64,000 nucleotides of DNA from Streptomyces sp. NBC_00568 (GTDB taxonomy: Bacteria; Actinomycetota; Actinomycetes; Streptomycetales; Streptomycetaceae). The DNA is taken from positions 6,067,001-6,131,000 of the forward strand of contig NZ_JAPENW010000001.1 in assembly GCF_026341855.1 (NCBI RefSeq), given 5' to 3'. The first letter of the stretch is position 1; each line of letters opens with the position of its first letter. The translations under genes and the position numbers were made by a program. The notes under the pieces were generated by a model, which saw only the letters and a program-made list of their open reading frames with translations, was not told the origin of the DNA and made no database searches. Of the stretch, positions 63,652-64,000 are shown piece after piece.

Positions 63652-64000
63652 CAACGGCGCCGGTTTGGTACAGCACCGGGCACGATCAAGACGCCTCGGA
63701 CTTCGCGCTCGATCCCGTCGAGCAGGCCATCGCCGACATCGCGGCCGGCCGCCCCATCGTGGTCGTCGACGACGAGGACCGGGAGAACGAGGGCGACCTC
63801 GTCATCGCGGCCGAGAAGGCGACCCCCGAGATCGTCGCCTTCATGATGAGCGAGTGCCGTGGGCTGATCTGCGCCCCCATGGAGGGCGACGAACTCGACC
63901 GGCTGCGCCTTCCGCAGATGGTCGACGACAACACCGAGTCGATGAAGACGGCGTTCACGGTCTCGGTGGACGCGTCCGCCGCGCACGGCGTGAGCACCGG
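63648..64000 (+). CDS. ribBA: 3,4-dihydroxy-2-butanone-4-phosphate synthase (RibBA), N-terminal part
   Basis: The gene starts at ATG 63648 inside the end of ribM and runs off the window after about 117 codons. VVVDDEDRENEGDLVIAAE near residues 38-56 carries the acidic metal loop of RibB, and CRGLICAPM follows. In Streptomyces this domain is normally fused to GTP cyclohydrolase II, but that part lies outside the window. Confidence 0.93.
   Translation, partial: MTTAPVWYSTGHDQDASDFALDPVEQAIADIAAGRPIVVVDDEDRENEGDLVIAAEKATPEIVAFMMSECRGLICAPMEGDELDRLRLPQMVDDNTESMKTAFTVSVDASAAHGVST

Overview
The window looks like the core chromosome of a Streptomyces species. Base composition is strongly GC-rich throughout, GTG starts are common, and gene order follows the streptomycete core: aroE-aroC-aroK-aroB, efp-nusB, bldD, pyrR-pyrB-pyrC-carA-carB-pyrD-pyrF, mihF-gmk-rpoZ-coaBC-metK-priA, fmt-rsmB-rpe, guaB1 and ribE-ribM-ribBA. 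No rRNA gene, canonical tRNA, insertion sequence, prophage or CRISPR array was found.

Bases 1-6.6 kb hold the shikimate genes, a P-loop protein, an M24 peptidase-fold protein with an altered metal site, EF-P and NusB. Twin hairpins separate nusB from the convergent developmental regulator bldD. Bases 7.3-17.6 kb hold the complete UMP pathway as one tightly overlapping operon, preceded by a PyrR-binding RNA hairpin that covers the pyrR ribosome binding site. Bases 17.6-24.4 kb run from mihF to priA. Between metK and priA lie two tandem structured RNA elements that I read as bacterial Y RNAs. Both carry a Ro60-type motif, and the second carries a circularly permuted tRNA mimic with T arm, acceptor stem and D arm in that order. 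This is the most interesting item in the window.

Bases 24.7-34.7 kb hold fmt, rsmB, an MMPL exporter, rpe, a SorC-type regulator, a lipoprotein ribonuclease with its barstar inhibitor, and GuaB1. Bases 34.7-50.7 kb are accessory. They contain a cationic amino acid permease with an Lrp/AsnC regulator, a GntR-controlled ABC importer followed by a HAD-EEP fusion hydrolase behind a 43-bp minisatellite, a conservon-like cvnABC set without cvnD, and an amidase/flavin monooxygenase pair resembling lysine or arginine oxidative decarboxylation. The permease leader and the amidase leader share a repeated CGCAAC box with similar spacing, which suggests one regulator for uptake and catabolism.

Bases 50.7-62 kb hold a pentanucleotide tract, an F420-type oxidoreductase, a DUF5995 protein, a GH6 glycosidase, an NCS2 permease, a PL5-type lyase, a thioesterase, an MFS/ROK pair, and an ECF41 sigma factor with its epimerase-type partner behind a matching ECF41 promoter. 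A promoter flanked by DasR-like boxes stands upstream of the sigma gene and may be left from a lost chitinase gene. The window ends with an FMN riboswitch and ribE-ribM-ribBA, the last gene being cut by the window edge.
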